Below, piece after piece: positions 23,803 to 36,793 of a stretch of 64,000 nucleotides of DNA. Origin of the DNA: Magicicada septendecula (lineage: Eukaryota > Arthropoda > Insecta > Hemiptera > Cicadidae); the NCBI GenBank assembly GCA_034769895.1, contig CM068369.1, forward strand, positions 145,907,574 to 145,971,573, given 5' to 3'. Each line of letters opens with the position of its first letter. Within the stretch, counting starts at the first letter, position 1. The position numbers and the translations under genes were made by a program. Under the pieces are notes generated by a model. It did not search any database, was not told the DNA's origin, and was given only the letters and a program-made list of their open reading frames with translations.

Positions 23803-26131
23803 CAGTAGAACCCCTCAAATCCGAACCCCAGAAATCCGAAATCCCGGGAAATCCGAACATGATTTTGAAGAAAAACAACATTTGAAAAAAACACATAGAC
23901 ATAAGAAACACATTTATTATTACATAAAACTATCATATGTAACCTAATTTTACGTAAAGAATCATTGAAAAATTAATTAAGTATGTACAAGTATTGCTAC
24001 TTACGTAAAACAGGATTGAAATGTAAAAAATATTGGAATTAACACTGTATAAAAACAACAACGTCATACAGCATTTCATTAACATCAGAGCTGAATGGCC
24101 AAGGAAAAACACAAAAGAAACACACACAAACATGACACTACATTTTTTCACTTAAAATCAGTGATCTTCATCTGGCGAAGTGACATAAACCTTCCCGAGG
24201 ATGCGATGTTGCGCCAGCGTCGCATAAACATGACATCATTGAGTGTAGCAGCTGCGTGTTGTTCTATGTAGCGCAACGCGATGTCGAGAGCGACGGCAGC
24301 GTCAGAATGAGTCACGTTTGTTGAGGCATCTTCTCCCTCGCTATCGCTACCTGATACATTGTCATGTTGATCCTGGACCACAGACACTATGTCATGCTCG
24401 GTGCATTCTTCATTGTCGTCTAGTGCTGCCCACTCCTCCAGACACCCTTTTTCAGCATCCTCACATCCTGGTACTTTTTGAAAGAGATGAAGGAGCTCAG
24501 TTTCATCATCTCGTGTTGTAAGTGGTGTTTCCACAAATTCGAGGCTGGGCCAAAGCTTTGTCCAAGATCTCTGCAGTAAATTTTTACTGGTATTGTTCCA
24601 GGATTCTGGAACCCAGTAAATCACATCTTTTATTGTTATCTTCTTTAGCTTCTCAAGAATAGAAAGAGAACAATCTTCTTCAATAAGAGTATGCAGAAGC
24701 ATTTTTCTGTAGCTTAGTTTTATGTTCTGTAGCACACCTTGATCCATAGGCTGCAGCAGCGATGTCACGTTAGGTGGTAGAAAAATTGCTTTTATGTCTC
24801 TGCACACCAACTGCATGTCAGAAGGATGTGACATTGTTGTCTATCAAAAGTAGAGCTCGAGGTGGCAGTCCATTTTCTTCATTAAATCTTGTTACCGAAG
24901 GAACAAATTTCTTTTCAAACCACTCCTTAAAAAGATTACCAGTCATCCACGCCTTAGTCTGATTTCTGTAATAAACAGGGAGAGAATTCATGTTCATATT
25001 TTTAAGGGCTCGTGTCTTGGCAGATTTTCCAATCACCATTAATGGTAGCTTGTTTGTTCCCGCAGCGTTACTGCAGGCCAAAACTGTGAGACACTGTTTG
25101 TTCATTTTAAAGCCTGGCGCAGAAGATTCCTCTTTAGAAGCAAGACTTTTAGTGGGAAGTGCTTTACAATTCAATCCAGTCTCGTCCGCATTATACACTT
25201 GCTGGGGCGCGTAATTTTCCGACGAAATCAAATCGGCGAATTCATCTAAATATTCTTTTGCAGCAGTGTTATCAGCTGATAACTTCTCTCCGCTTATCGT
25301 CAGTTGTCTGATTCCATGCCTTCTCTTCCATCGATCCAACCACCCATTGCTAGCAGTAAATGCCAAATCTCCGTTCATTAGTTTGTTCAGCCGCCCCAAT
25401 TAGTTTGCAATGCCTTTTCTTGAATTAATGGAGCACTAATAGGAACTCCTTTCTGCCTCTCTTGTGTAAACCACAAAAACACTGCTTCGTCAATTTCTTC
25501 ATTTACAGAAACTTTTGCGTGATGGCGTTGTTTCAAAGTTTTTTCACTTGTTGCACTGCAAAACTGTTCAGTTTTCGCACGTTCTTTTTCCAGTCACTGA
25601 TTGTTGCCTTACCAACACCAAATTCAACAGCCAACTTCGTCAAACTTTCCCCTTTGTCTAGTCGCATTAACACTTCTAGTTTTTCTTTTAAAGTACAAGA
25701 ACTATGTTTTCGTTTGCTTGCCATAATTTAAGAAAACTAAAAAACCCGATCTACACTGCTCACTTCAAATGCAAAAACAATTAACGAAAACTCGAACAAA
25801 CTATGTACACTGGATGGAAACAGTAACAGCAGACAAACACACAGGACAACAAACGCCAGAGGACTAACTGGAATACAAAGATTTCTAGACCTATTGTAGT
25901 AGGACTGGGCTATTTTTAGCGCACTTCCGCCCGACAGAAACAGTGATTCACGGGCAGTCAAGGTCAGAAACCTCCGGCGGATTCGTCTCACCCCTACGCA
26001 ACATTACCGGGCGGCGCGTACACCGTAACTAGTGTTGAGTACTATGTATGCAGATTTTTCGGCTAATCCGAACTTTTCCGAATCCGAACAGGCTACAGCC
26101 CCAAATAGTTCGGATTTGAGGGGTTCCACTG
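23803..26131 (-). mobile_element. Tigger/pogo element 1
   Basis: The 2329 bp element has inverted ends CAGTAGAACCCCTCAAATCC (23803) and its complement ending 26131, and TA duplications at 23801-23802 and 26132-26133. It sits inside the C-terminal codons of the element A transposase and carries its own transposase on the minus strand. Confidence 0.9.
24148..25724 (-). pseudogene. Tigger 1 transposase (pogo/CENP-B type), frameshifted
   Basis: Starts MASKRKHSSCTLKEKLEVL at 25724 (first helix-turn-helix). The second DNA-binding domain follows (FLWFTQERQKGVPISAPLI, about 25470-25410). The DDE domain shows VYNADETGL (first Asp, about 25190), ALLLIDNN (second Asp, about 24840) and LLQPMDQGVL (third Asp, about 24750). 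An acidic tail ends at 24148. The frame is broken near 25395 and again at about 24830, and the segment around 25530 is read in a second frame. All three catalytic Asp codons remain. Typical pogo transposases are about 500 residues, which fits. Confidence 0.85.
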
Positions 26132-28530
26132 TAATAAAGTTTTGTGGCACTGTCAAAGTATCTGGTCTTCTTGGGTAAGCAAAAGAAGGTGCTGGTCCAC
26201 TAGGGTAGAGAAAAGATACACTAACTTCTTTTTCAGAGTCATTTTTTGATAATACGCATGCTACCCACCATTTGCTGTCGTATGCACAAGCAACATATCC
26301 ACTTATTTGTTCAGAAGGCGTCTGCGTCTGGAGCTACTTGAATATTGTGAACATCTGATGTTTCAGAGTCGGATACAATTTTTGTTTTACTGACAGGAAT
26401 AAAAGCGTGATAACTTTGTGTTCCGGTGACAGCTACAGCTTCAGCAAATCTTTCTTCCAGGTTTTTCTCTTCCAATAAGTACTCATTGTTGGTAACATAA
26501 AAAAACATAACTGAAGGAATGTTTTCTTTCCCCCACTCAAATAACTGGAGAGGAGTTAAAATCTGGTTGTTTACTGGATTTTGAAGGCTAGCTTTGGTTG
26601 CAAGTCTCTTCACTGTACCTCCAACTCCATCGCACACTCCCTTCCCATGTGATGTTGCACAAAAATACCATTCTGCTTCCACTCCATCAAAATCCTCAGT
26701 ATGGTGACACAAGTTGGAATTCGGTTCTTATATTGGGCAGCTGAGCCATCACTAAAGTAGTACACTTTCTTTAAACTTGGCATGAAGTCTTGCTTGATAA
26801 AATTAATTAACTTTTTTTTGGAAAACGTGAACTAGACCTGTATTATGGGTCAAACAGTCTGAGATGAACACAAAGCTTTTGTAGGTCAAAACATCAAAGT
26901 TGTCATTCTCCTCATTTTTCTTCTTAAAATAAACTACACATGGATGGACTGTAGCCATTGAGTTATTCCAATGAAAGCCTTGTGCTTCATCCTGAAGCAG
27001 AAATGAGAAATTTTCAGAAAAGTCACACTGTAGAATAATTGCGTTCTCTTCCAAAGCAGATTTCTTTTCAGAAAAAAAGGCAGATTGTTGTTTGGCAACA
27101 AAATCATGTTTTTTTAAATGAACAAGCTGTTTGCAAAATTCCTGGACAAAGTCTTCAGCTGATTTGGTGATTGTTTGAAAAGTACAGCGATCAACAGTAA
27201 CCCATTGTTTGTAGGTAATATTTTCAATCATGTCCTCTTCGAAGGCTGTCAACAAAGCCTCTTTGAACATGCTTACCTCTGGACAGTAATCGCATTCATT
27301 TAAGAAACATGACTTGTTTGGTGGGGTACACATTAGCTTTGGGAGGCAGTCTTTGTAGGTTTTTAGTGGCTGGTCATACTCAAAAATCATTAGTTTGTTC
27401 AAATTTGCTCCAGCTATCATCAGTTTAACATTTTGATGTGCTGTACAAACGCATACGGCGTGTGTTCCATTTGCCCCTGCTATTATACAGCTTTTGGGTT
27501 GTAATTCGGCAAATTTTGAAAACCCCACTTTTACATCTGGGGAACTTGATGTAAATTCTTGATAAGCTTCACGTAAATTTACTAAAACCAACCTTTTTCG
27601 TACATGTATAGGCTTCCCTTCAAAGTCTTTCCCATTGACACATAGTCTTTCTTACCAGGCATTAGTCTACTGATTTCGTCACTGCAGTAAAATTCTTTCA
27701 CCAAAACGGCTGTCTCTTGAGGAAGTGGTTTACCATGCTTGGGATCTGGAGTTGACAGTATTCCTTTTTATTCCACTAACTTTTTTGACTTTCTTGCCAT
27801 GTAGTTGGTAACACCAAATTTGCTTTCAATTTTAGCGCATGACCAACTTCTAGGTAAAGATGTTAATATAAGAAACTTCTCATTTTTATTTGAAATTTTA
27901 AACTTTTCCTTGAATTGGTCAATAATTTCAGATTCAGCATCTTCCCAATCACATACCTTTTGGTGTGTGTTGCCTTTCCCCCAAAAAAAAAAATGTTTCA
28001 TCTATTTGGACTTTATTTTTTCAATTTTTTGTTTACAATACTTGTTTGAACTGGCACATTTCTTTTTTACTACTGGTGACTCTCCTATGGAAGTCAAAGA
28101 GGCATTTAATTGATTGAAGCCTTCTTCAACATCCATAAATTCTGTCTCATCTCCATTTTGTTTACTAGTACCTGGTTTTGAATTGTCTTGCTTTTCTGGG
28201 GTTTCGTCCTGCACAGGTTTCCTTTCATCGCCCAGTTTCAATCTACAAGCTGTACAAATTTTCATACTTTCTTTAATATCATATTGTTTCAAGTCTATCA
28301 TCCAAGAACTTACACTCCTAAGATCTTTTTTTAATCCAGTGAGAATTTCTTTTAAATGGGTTGCAACAAAAAATAGACCACTTCTTGTCCATTTTAGGTA
28401 CCGGTACCTAAACACTAACTTTGAACTAAAAATATTAAAATTATTTAGAAGAAAATTATGTAACTAAATGATAAAAACTAAAACCACTAATATTATTTAC
28501 ATTATTTAAAAACACTACACTTAAAATAAG

Positions 28531-29050
28531 TGGGTCATTCCATCTCAAATGAACCAGAAAAATGGCAAAATGCAAACCATCAACTAGGATTTTCATGAAA
28601 TTTGGTACACATGGTTTGTTTACATATATAATGACTGGTTTAAAATTTCAGACCTCTATCTTAAGCCGTTTCAGAAGTAGAGCAGCCTGATTTTCAGCCT
28701 AAAATACTAAAAAAATTCATCCGCGGCTGTCGCGAATTCAATAAGTAGTTTTAAATTTATTTAATTTCTCCTAAAATTGAAGTAGGAAAGATTTGAAATT
28801 TTCCATACTTATGTAAAATTTTCTGCAGAATTCAAATATTGTATCAGATTTGTTGTAATCACATTATGAAGGGTCATTTGAGCCTTCAAAATAGAAATAT
28901 TACTTTCTTTTAAATGTCCACAACTTAAATTACAAATTCTCGTGTACAGACTGTAGTTACAGTGTCCCAATATTATGGCTGGTATCATTGGAAAGAGAAG
29001 AAAATTTCCTTTAAAACAGACTTAAAAAATCTTTGGAGAAATAACAACTA
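28531..29050 (+). repeat. left terminal inverted repeat of element B
   Basis: 520 bp, inverse of 48591-49100. The repeats differ at a small number of positions and in the first 30-70 bp, where the right copy carries a short diverged stretch. Confidence 0.85.
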
Positions 29051-29760
29051 CACTAGTAGTCATAAAAACAATATTTAGGGCATATTAACAAATTAATCCA
29101 TTTTTACACACAGAAACAAAAATTTATTCAAAATAATATCCACATTTACATGTACAGGAATAGAAATTTATTCAACTGATTATCTAAAAATACAATTTAG
29201 GCTTACAAAGTATTCTAAAAATATAAATTAGCTACAAATTATTCCATTTCTCATTTATCAATTTTTGGCACTCTACTGAAATTTGATATTCACTGCCTGT
29301 CATTATTGTTGGTTGTTCTATAGTACATAATATATTTTGAAATGGGATCCAACAAATATCAACCCTATCTGGCCAATAAAAAGATACTGATGGACCTGCT
29401 GGATGCATAAATCTAATTCTGGCATCTCCCTGATCTAAATTTATAATTTCAATAAGACCAATATACCATTTATATACCATTTAGAATCGTATTTACAGCA
29501 AACAAAAGAATTTACTTTCAAGGAGTCTGCAATAGGTATTTGCACATCAGAAAAGTTAAATTGTAAAGCATAGTTATTGTCACTGCTAACTCTTTTTGCA
29601 GCCGGAGTATTGGTTGATAAAGGTATGAATTGGTGGAAACTTCTGGTGCCAGCCACAGTTTTTGATTTTGTAAATCGCTGTTGCAGATTAGTTCTTGTAG
29701 AACTTACTTCTTTTTCTTCTATATACAAAAAATGGATTTTAGAAAATTTTTCTTTGCAAA

Positions 29761-32700
29761 CACATTACATTATTCCTGCATCTCCTAAGTGGAGCATAGG
29801 GCATCAATGAACTTCCGCCACCTCCACTCTGTTCCGCACCATCGTCTTGATCTCGGGCCAGGTCTTCCCTCCTTTCTCCATTCCTTCCGCTATTATACTC
29901 CTCCTCCATGTGTTCCTTGGTCTGCCTCTTCTCCTGCTACCTTGTGGGTTCCATTCCAGGGCTTGTCTTGCTATGTTGTCTCTATCTTGTCGTAATGTAT
30001 GCCCAATCCACTTCCATTTCCTACGACGCATCTCAATGTCAATGGGTGTTTGATGGGTTCTTCTCCACAGCTCTTCATTGGAGATAACGTGTGGCCACCA
30101 TATCCTCAGGATATTCCGCAAACTTCTGTTCACGAATGTTTGGAGTCTGCTAATCAGTTGTTTGTTAGTCTTCCAAGTTTCACACCCATAGAGCAGTACC
30201 GACTTGACATTTGTATTGAAGATGCGTAGTTTGCTATTGGTGTTAAGTTCCCTTGATTTCCAGATTGGTCTCAGCATTGCAAATGCTCCTTTAGCCTTAT
30301 TTATTCTATTTCCTATATCCTCTATGGTTCCTCCCTCCGTGGTGACCATACTTCCCAGGTAACAAAACTGTTTGACTTGTTCGATCTCTTGGTTTCCTAA
30401 AAATAATAGTGCCTTATTGCGGTTATTATAACGCATCTCCTTGGTTTTCTTTCCATTAATCTTCAATCCCACCTCAGATGCTTCGGTTTTTAAATCGTTC
30501 AACTTTGCTTCCATATCCTTAAAACTGTTGGTTAGCAAGCACAGGTCATCCGCGAAGTCCAAGTCTTCCAACCTATCTGTCAGTCCCCACTGAATTCCTC
30601 TTCGGCGATTCATTGCCTTCTTCATCATGAGATCCAGCACCATAATAAATAATATTGGTGACAGCAAACATCCTTGCTTCACTCCTTTATTTACTGGGAT
30701 GGGCTCGGACAACATCCCCTGGTGTAAAACTTGACATGTGTAGTTCTCATACATTTTTTGAGTTAACTTAATAATTTTCTTTGGAATCCCAAACTCTTTC
30801 ATGGCTTTCCACATCTTCTTCCTCATTACACTATCAAACGCCTTTTCAAAAATCTACAAATAGTATATACAGTGACGACTGCAGCTCCGTGGATTGTTCT
30901 ATAATTATATGCAGTGTATTGATCTGGTCCGTACAGGAATAACCTTCTCTAAATCCTGCTTGTACTTTCCTCAACCTTGAGTTAACTCGCTGTTTTATCC
31001 TTTCAAGAATTACTCGTGAGAGTACCTTACTTGGTATCGAAAGGAGGGTAATCCCTCTCCAGTTATCACATTCTAATAAATCTCCTTTCTTCGGAAGCGT
31101 AATCAACAGTCCTTTCTTCCAATCTGAGGGGATCTTCTCTTCTTCCCAGATCTTCTTAAAAAGTGGCAATAGAATCTCAACCGAAGTACCCATATCCACT
31201 TTCAAGGCCTCCGGTGCAATATTGTCCATGCCTGGCGCTTTGCCATTCTTAAGTTGTTTAATGGCCCTTTGAATCTCTGTTCTTGATGGTGGCTCTGTAC
31301 TAATAGCAACATCTTCCTGCTCTTCTTCTGTCATCACCTCTGTCTCCCCTTCTTCGATTGTTTCACGATTCAAAATCTCCAGAAAATGTTCTCTCCATCT
31401 TTCTAGCTGTTCTTTTTGTGTGGACAGTAATCTCCCATCTTTAGCTTTCACCGGTTTGTCCGCTCTTGAAAACTTTCCTGTTAATCTCTTGGTAATCTGG
31501 TACAGAGTCCTACTGTCATTGTTTTGTGCTGCCGTCTCAGCTTGTGTTGTAAGATTGTTGATAAATGCTCGTTTGTCTCGTCGAAAACTCCTCTTCACTG
31601 TTTTGTTAAGTTGATTAAAGTCTGTTCTAGCTTGTACCTTCTCTTCTTGCGTTCTTGCGGTATTGAGTCTTTTCTTACATTCCTTCCATTGATTCACGGC
31701 TTCCCATGTCTCTGAAGTAATCCATTCCTCTCTTCCTCTCTCCCTCTTGCCTAGGACCTTTTCACAGGTATTTATGTAGGTACTCTCTATGCTCTTTCAA
31801 TTGTGTTCAATATCCTGTCCTTCTTCTTCCTCCCTTAGCTGTTGGAATCGGTTACTCAATTCTAGTGAAAAATGTTGTTGCATCTCCTTATCCTTCAATT
31901 TATCAAAGTTATACTTTATCCTCCTCTTTTGATGTATGTGCCTAATACTTGCAATCTTCAGTCGGAGCGTGGCTACTACCAAATGATGGTCACTTCCCAC
32001 ATCTGCCCCCCTCTTGTTCCTCACATCCAACAGGGAGGTTCGCCGTGTCTTGCTAATAGTGAAATGATCGATCTGGTTCTCCGTTCTATGGTCTGGGGAA
32101 ACCCATGTCACTTTATGGCAGTTCTTATGAGGGAAGATAGTGCCTCCTATCACCAGCCTGTGGTTACTACAAAGTTCAATAAGTCTTTCACCATTCTCAC
32201 TTCTAGTTCCTATGCCATGTCTTCCCATTATATTTTCTACTCCTTGATTATCATTGCCAACTTTCGCATTCAGGTCTCCCATCACGACCAGAATATCCCT
32301 TTTCTTTGCCTTTAACAGGGTTCGATGTAACTGATCATAAAATTGCTCTTTGTCTTCTTCATCTCCTGTCTCTGTCGGTGCATAACACTGCACCAGTGTA
32401 ATAGGTCTAACCCTTGATGCAAATCGAGCTACTACAATCCTTTCTGAGACTGGGTACCATTTTATCAAACTCTTCCTTGTCTTCTGGGTAATCAGTAATC
32501 CAACACCCTCTCTATGTTCTTCCTCTCTTCCTGAGTACAACAGCATATCCCCTTCCTGGGTCCTTATCTCACCAAACCCATTCCATCTCGTCTCGCTCAA
32601 ACCCAGTATGTCCAACCTGTATCGCTTCATTTCCCTGGATACTTCAGCCAGTCTTCCTGCCTGCCACATTGTCTGTACATTCCACAGTCCAATTCTCGTG

Positions 32701-33172
32701 TCCGATTTCCTGCCAAAGGTCAAATCCATTTTATCCATCCGGCTTCTATTCATTGATGTTTCTGTAATGAGTTAATCTCGGGTGTGTAGGTTATTGGCCT
32801 TCAGCACTCAAAGCCTGGTGAAGGGGCTGCCTTCTAAGTAGCCAGGCCTACTGATTTTCTGTCGGGGTTTCTTCCCTTAGCCTTTGAAGTTCCCACTTCT
32901 AACTACAAGGCAGCAGTTCCTGTTCTATTTACCCCGAACAGGAGGGTTGCCTCTTCCGTCAGTTCCGCTGTTCCGAAGTCCCTCTTCTTCGCCTTCACTG
33001 CCGTTGAGGTCTTCACCGTAACCCTGGCAAGGGACCCTTACAAGGGACTACCAGCCGGGTCAGCTGGCCCAAGGTTTTTTAAAGAGGTGTTACTCCTCTA
33101 TCACTCGCCCTTTGTCCTGACTTGTGACAGGCAGAGCCTGGCTTCCCAAACATTGGGCCCAGGTTGGTGGGG
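29761..33172 (-). mobile_element. RTE-like LINE inserted in the element B transposase
   Basis: 3.4 kb, minus orientation, flanked by a target duplication of about 14 bp with one mismatch (TTTTTCTTTGCAAA at 29747-29760; TTTTCCTTTGCAAA at 33173-33186). The GC-rich 5' region 32760-33172 resembles the untranslated leader of RTE-type elements. Endonuclease and RT follow, and a short tail rich in AATG repeats ends at 29761. It appears nearly full length. Confidence 0.8.
29804..32753 (-). pseudogene. LINE ORF: APE endonuclease + reverse transcriptase, two lesions
   Basis: The APE-type endonuclease (32753 to 31797) has RIGLWNVQTM, LGLSETRW, MGDLNAKVG and GSDHHLVVA, the Asn, Glu, Asp and His catalytic positions of that fold; annotation pipelines often call it craniofacial development protein 2-like. 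The RT part (to 29804) has LKNGKAPGMDNI, WRGITLLS, FVDF...KAFDS (motif A), KQGCLLSP and LDFADDLCLL (motif C), then the C-terminal WWPHVISNEELW and SRRRGRPRNTW. Two lesions are visible: an in-frame TGA at 31797-31799 and one extra base at about 30840 in motif A. Otherwise it is intact, so inactivation is recent. Confidence 0.85.
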
Positions 33173-35194
33173 TTTTCCTTTGCAAAACTCGAACATTTTT
33201 TTAGGATTAAGAAATTTGCTCCTTTTATGGTGTCTGTAAATTGGCCTTCTTCACCATCCGTTTCACACTGCCCCCAATACCATCACAAGGTGATTTTCCA
33301 TGGCTTGTTGCAAAGAAAGACAATGTGGCAGTGATTCCAAAATCAACCTCGTGATGGCACAAATTTAAAAAACTTTTGCAATTTTTGTATTGAGCACTGC
33401 ACCCATCTGTAAAATACTCTATTTTATTAACAGTAGGACAGTGATGCTTAATTGACTCTACAATTTTTGACTGAATTTTATAGACAAAAGCAACATCATG
33501 ATTTAAATCATCAGAAATATAACATAATGATAAATGGCATAGTTCTTCAGTATCAGGATTTTTGTAGTACATAACAGCAGGATGTATAGTGCACGACATG
33601 CGAGTCCAATGGTAGCTTTGTGCTGCATCTTGTAGCACAAAACCATAATTTTCAGCAAAATCCATTAATACTAATGCCTCATTTTCATTTATATTATTTT
33701 TTCTCTCTTTCAAATACGCAGCTTGACTTTTTGCTATATAACCATGTGGAACTAAAGTTTCTAGTTTAGTTACTAACATATCAGTAAATTCATTAAATGG
33801 TATGGTCATATCAATAAGCTGAGTTCTGTCGACTGATACCCACTGATGGAAATTTATTTCATCATCTTCCTCAAGTTGAAATTTAGTTTCAATGTAATTT
33901 GTTAAATTTGTTGAAGGAGGACATTTATCACAAATTCTTAACATGCAATCCCTGTTTTCTTTACTACAAACAATTTTATCTATGAAAGAATTTACATCAT
34001 CTTTCGTATTTAAATTTAGGCCACGTAAAAGCAAGTCAACATTCTGGTGTATGGTGCATACACAAACAGCATGTGTTCCTGATGAACCAAAGTATTAAAC
34101 ATTTCTGAGCATGAACATTCTTTTTTATGCTGACATAATCTTTCGTACCGGGCATCAGTCGACTGTACTCATCATCTTCATAAAAATTCCTTACAAGTAA
34201 TACAGTTTCATTAGGTAACTTTCTGCCTTGCTTTGGGTCAGGCAGTGAACAGATTCCTTTCGTATTAAGAATCTCACTAGCTTCACGCATCATTCTTTGT
34301 GATACACCAAACGTTCGTTGAATTTTTTCTCTTGTCCATGATGAAGGAGCAAAAGTAAGAATACGAATCTTTTCCCGCCTACTTACAGTTGGTAATTTTT
34401 CTTTCATTAATTCAACCAGTCTATCTAAATCATTAGCCTTTTGTTTTTCCTCACATTTACTTGCTATACTTTCATCATCGGAACTACTGTCTTTGCGTAA
34501 TTTTTCTTCTGGAACATGAAGCACACGAGCCACTTTCTTTCGGAGATTTTGCCTAGCTGCCTTTCTTTTACGTTTCCCATAACTTACTTTTTGGTGTGGA
34601 GCTAGAGAATGCATTTTCATTGGTGAGTCATCTATACTTGTTAAACTTGTATTAAGTTTATCCAGTTCTTCTGTATCTTCTGCTGCTTCCGCTTCTGTAC
34701 CTTCATCGGATGTAGTCTTCACTTCACTGTTGTTTTCATCACTGCTGTCTTTGTTTGCCTCATTTTGATCTGCACTTGAAATTTCACTTAAGGCATGCTT
34801 ACGGCATGTTGAACACAACTTCTGCCCTGGAATCACAGTGGGCCTAACATGTAAATATCTCACAGAACTGCTTAGCAAGATCAAGTGAAACAACTCGAAA
34901 ATCACACTTTATTGCTTTTGTGTGTCTTTTAAATGGATCACAACAACGCAAATGAGCATAACTTTCATACCGATCCAGGTACTCAATTTTATGGTGATTG
35001 CAAACATTACTTAAATCACCCTGTTGCTCAATTCCTGTTCGCCAAAGCAACAGTTCTTTCTGTACATCAGTGAATGTGGTAGCCACAATGTTGGTCACAA
35101 CAGGTGAATAGATAGTCTTATGGCACTCTGCTTGCAGAAAAGTACCAATGCTGCATGGTGGGTAACTTGTGCCATCTACAGGTCTACTTGCCAT

Positions 35195-36578
35195 ACTCCT
35201 GCAAAAGTTAATTTTTTACAACAGGGGTTTACTTCTCCTATAAAATGAACAACAGTATGAGAAGCTACTCATTAATAGCAAAGTAATTAATTAAAATATC
35301 ATACACTATCCTTACTATTCTTACCTTCAATCGGGTCCAAAGTTCTTCGCACGGACTCGTGAAGAATAAGCGTGACTTAGGTTAACACTCTTCAATAAAT
35401 CATACTCTCAATTGTATTCAGAAATAGATGTGTTTATTTACTCATTCTGTGACATTGAATTTTATTGTTGTACTCTTTCATTTAATCTCAAAAACTAACA
35501 TCGATCTTTTCTACCATTTTCCAAACGTATGTCAACCAAACATAGTAATTTATCTGTTCTGATATACTGTGAATATTCATTATTTTTTTTGAATTATCTT
35601 TCTCCCGGAGTTATTTTCCAAACAATAGACACAAATTATACATATTATCTAATTATTCTTTACTGAGAAAAAAAAATATAAGGTTATTAAAATATTAGCT
35701 TAAATTCTACTCTTGAGACGACCCAGCAATGCCCACACACAACTCTCATTCCATTTTACCCCCCCATTTATTTATTTTAGGTAATCATTAAAATTTTTTG
35801 CATGAATACGTTTACTTGCTGTAGCGGCGTCTCCCCTGACCTCGTGGCGCGTCACGCACAAAGTCCTCTTTTAGGTGTCCGAAAGTTTATGAGTTCATAT
35901 TTTTTCTTCTTTAATTAAACCCTATCCGCACTGTTCATTTTGAAACTTGTTTCACCACTACACTGTTCTTTTTAATTAATATTTGAAAAATTTACTGATG
36001 AACCACGGTTGGTATTCTGCCTGGCCAGGCGAAGCGTGGGTGAAGACTGCCCAGAGTGTTAACAAGGTACCCCACAACAAAATCGGACAAGACGGAAATT
36101 AACAATGCCTTCTGTTGTTAAAATGTTCGTTACGGTACTCAAAGTGTGGGTTCTTCATGTGTTTTAGACGTCGACGAAATCTTGAAGCCACTGGATACGT
36201 CACTCAAATAGGCGTATTCTTAATCGTACTTCCGTCGGCACCCAACTGCATGGCGAACAAATTTACAAAAAGCCATTTTTGTTCGGCTTGGTCCGAGCGT
36301 CGTCTGTGCGCCCCACTGGTGTTCGCGCGTTTGTGTGCGTCACACAGCACTGAAGTTCTTGGAATTATGCTGCGTTGTCGGACACGCACTGCATTCCATT
36401 GTCCTTTGTCTGAACCACACCATTTTATGTAGTGGACTTTCTGCGTCGATTACAAATGTTTAATAATGTTGAATAAAATTTATATTATAATAGAATACCC
36501 CCTTTTGTCCCATTACAAGTAAATTAATCATGCTGCTTTATAAGTATTCAATTGTAACTTACCAATGTAATGAAAATA
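35195..36578. other. element B 5' non-coding region
   Basis: Upstream of the element B transposase start on the minus strand and before Tigger 2. Short frames on both strands (36115-36432, 36204-36389) have no recognisable content. A GC-richer block (36000-36430) may be a small unrecognised insertion. Confidence 0.45.
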
Positions 36579-36793
36579 CAGTGAAACTTGGTTAATTCGA
36601 ACTTCAAGGGGAAAGGAAAAAAATTTGAATTATCCAAAATTCGAAATAACCAACATCATACGGAACAATACTGTAAGTTCACATTTTTTGTTAAGTACTG
36701 CAACAGAAATAATGTACGTTAATTGCACAGAAGAAACTAATTTATTTCAGTAATAAAGTGACTTATTTTACAGGGTATTACTCAAAAATTGTA

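Larger units (their letters stand above)
23688..28415 (-). pseudogene. element A transposase, DFxEN type, interrupted by a Tigger
   Basis: Coding sequence runs 28415 to 26134 and then, beyond the Tigger insert, 23800 to 23688, about 800 codons in all. In order: a CTACRLKLG cysteine motif (about 28240); a regulatory helix-turn-helix-like part; DPKHGKPLPQET; a GTHAVCVCTAHQNVKLM block; a C-x4-C-x2-C cluster (NKSCFLNECDYCPE); CDFSENFSFLLQDEAQGFHW; SDCLTHN; YFSDGSAAQYKNR (about 26750); ATSHGKGVCDGVGGTVKR; and a C-terminal Tudor/SH3-like WWVACVL...SFLYPSGPAPSF. The conserved Asp residues suggest a DDE/RNase H-fold transposase, which is an inference. At least three frameshifts are present. Removing the Tigger and one TA restores the C-terminal frame. 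The superfamily is not recognised. Confidence 0.7.
29232..35194 (-). pseudogene. element B transposase, DFxEN type, interrupted by a LINE
   Basis: Coding pieces run 35194-33173 and 29760-29232. The N-terminus (MASRPVDGTSYPPC...) has Cys/His pairs resembling a zinc finger (CNHHK, CCDPFKRH), then CSTCRKH, an acidic linker, a basic stretch (GKRKRKAARQNLRKK), and a helix-turn-helix-like REKIQRTFGVSQRMM. The core has LMDFAENYGFVLQDAAQ, SDDLNHD, YFTDGCSAQYKN and ATSHGKSPCDGIGGSVKR. The C-terminus (YDSKWYIG...MHPAGPSVSF) is the Tudor-like part. It lacks about 43 residues present in element A between KKNVHAQK and GTHAVCVC, with a frameshift there (about 34100), and another frameshift near 34880. It is therefore inactive as well as interrupted. 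Confidence 0.72.

Noticed and set aside
23688..23936. An independent 82 aa protein
   Set aside because: Its last 37 codons are the C-terminus of the element A transposase; the rest is the Tigger 1 terminal sequence.
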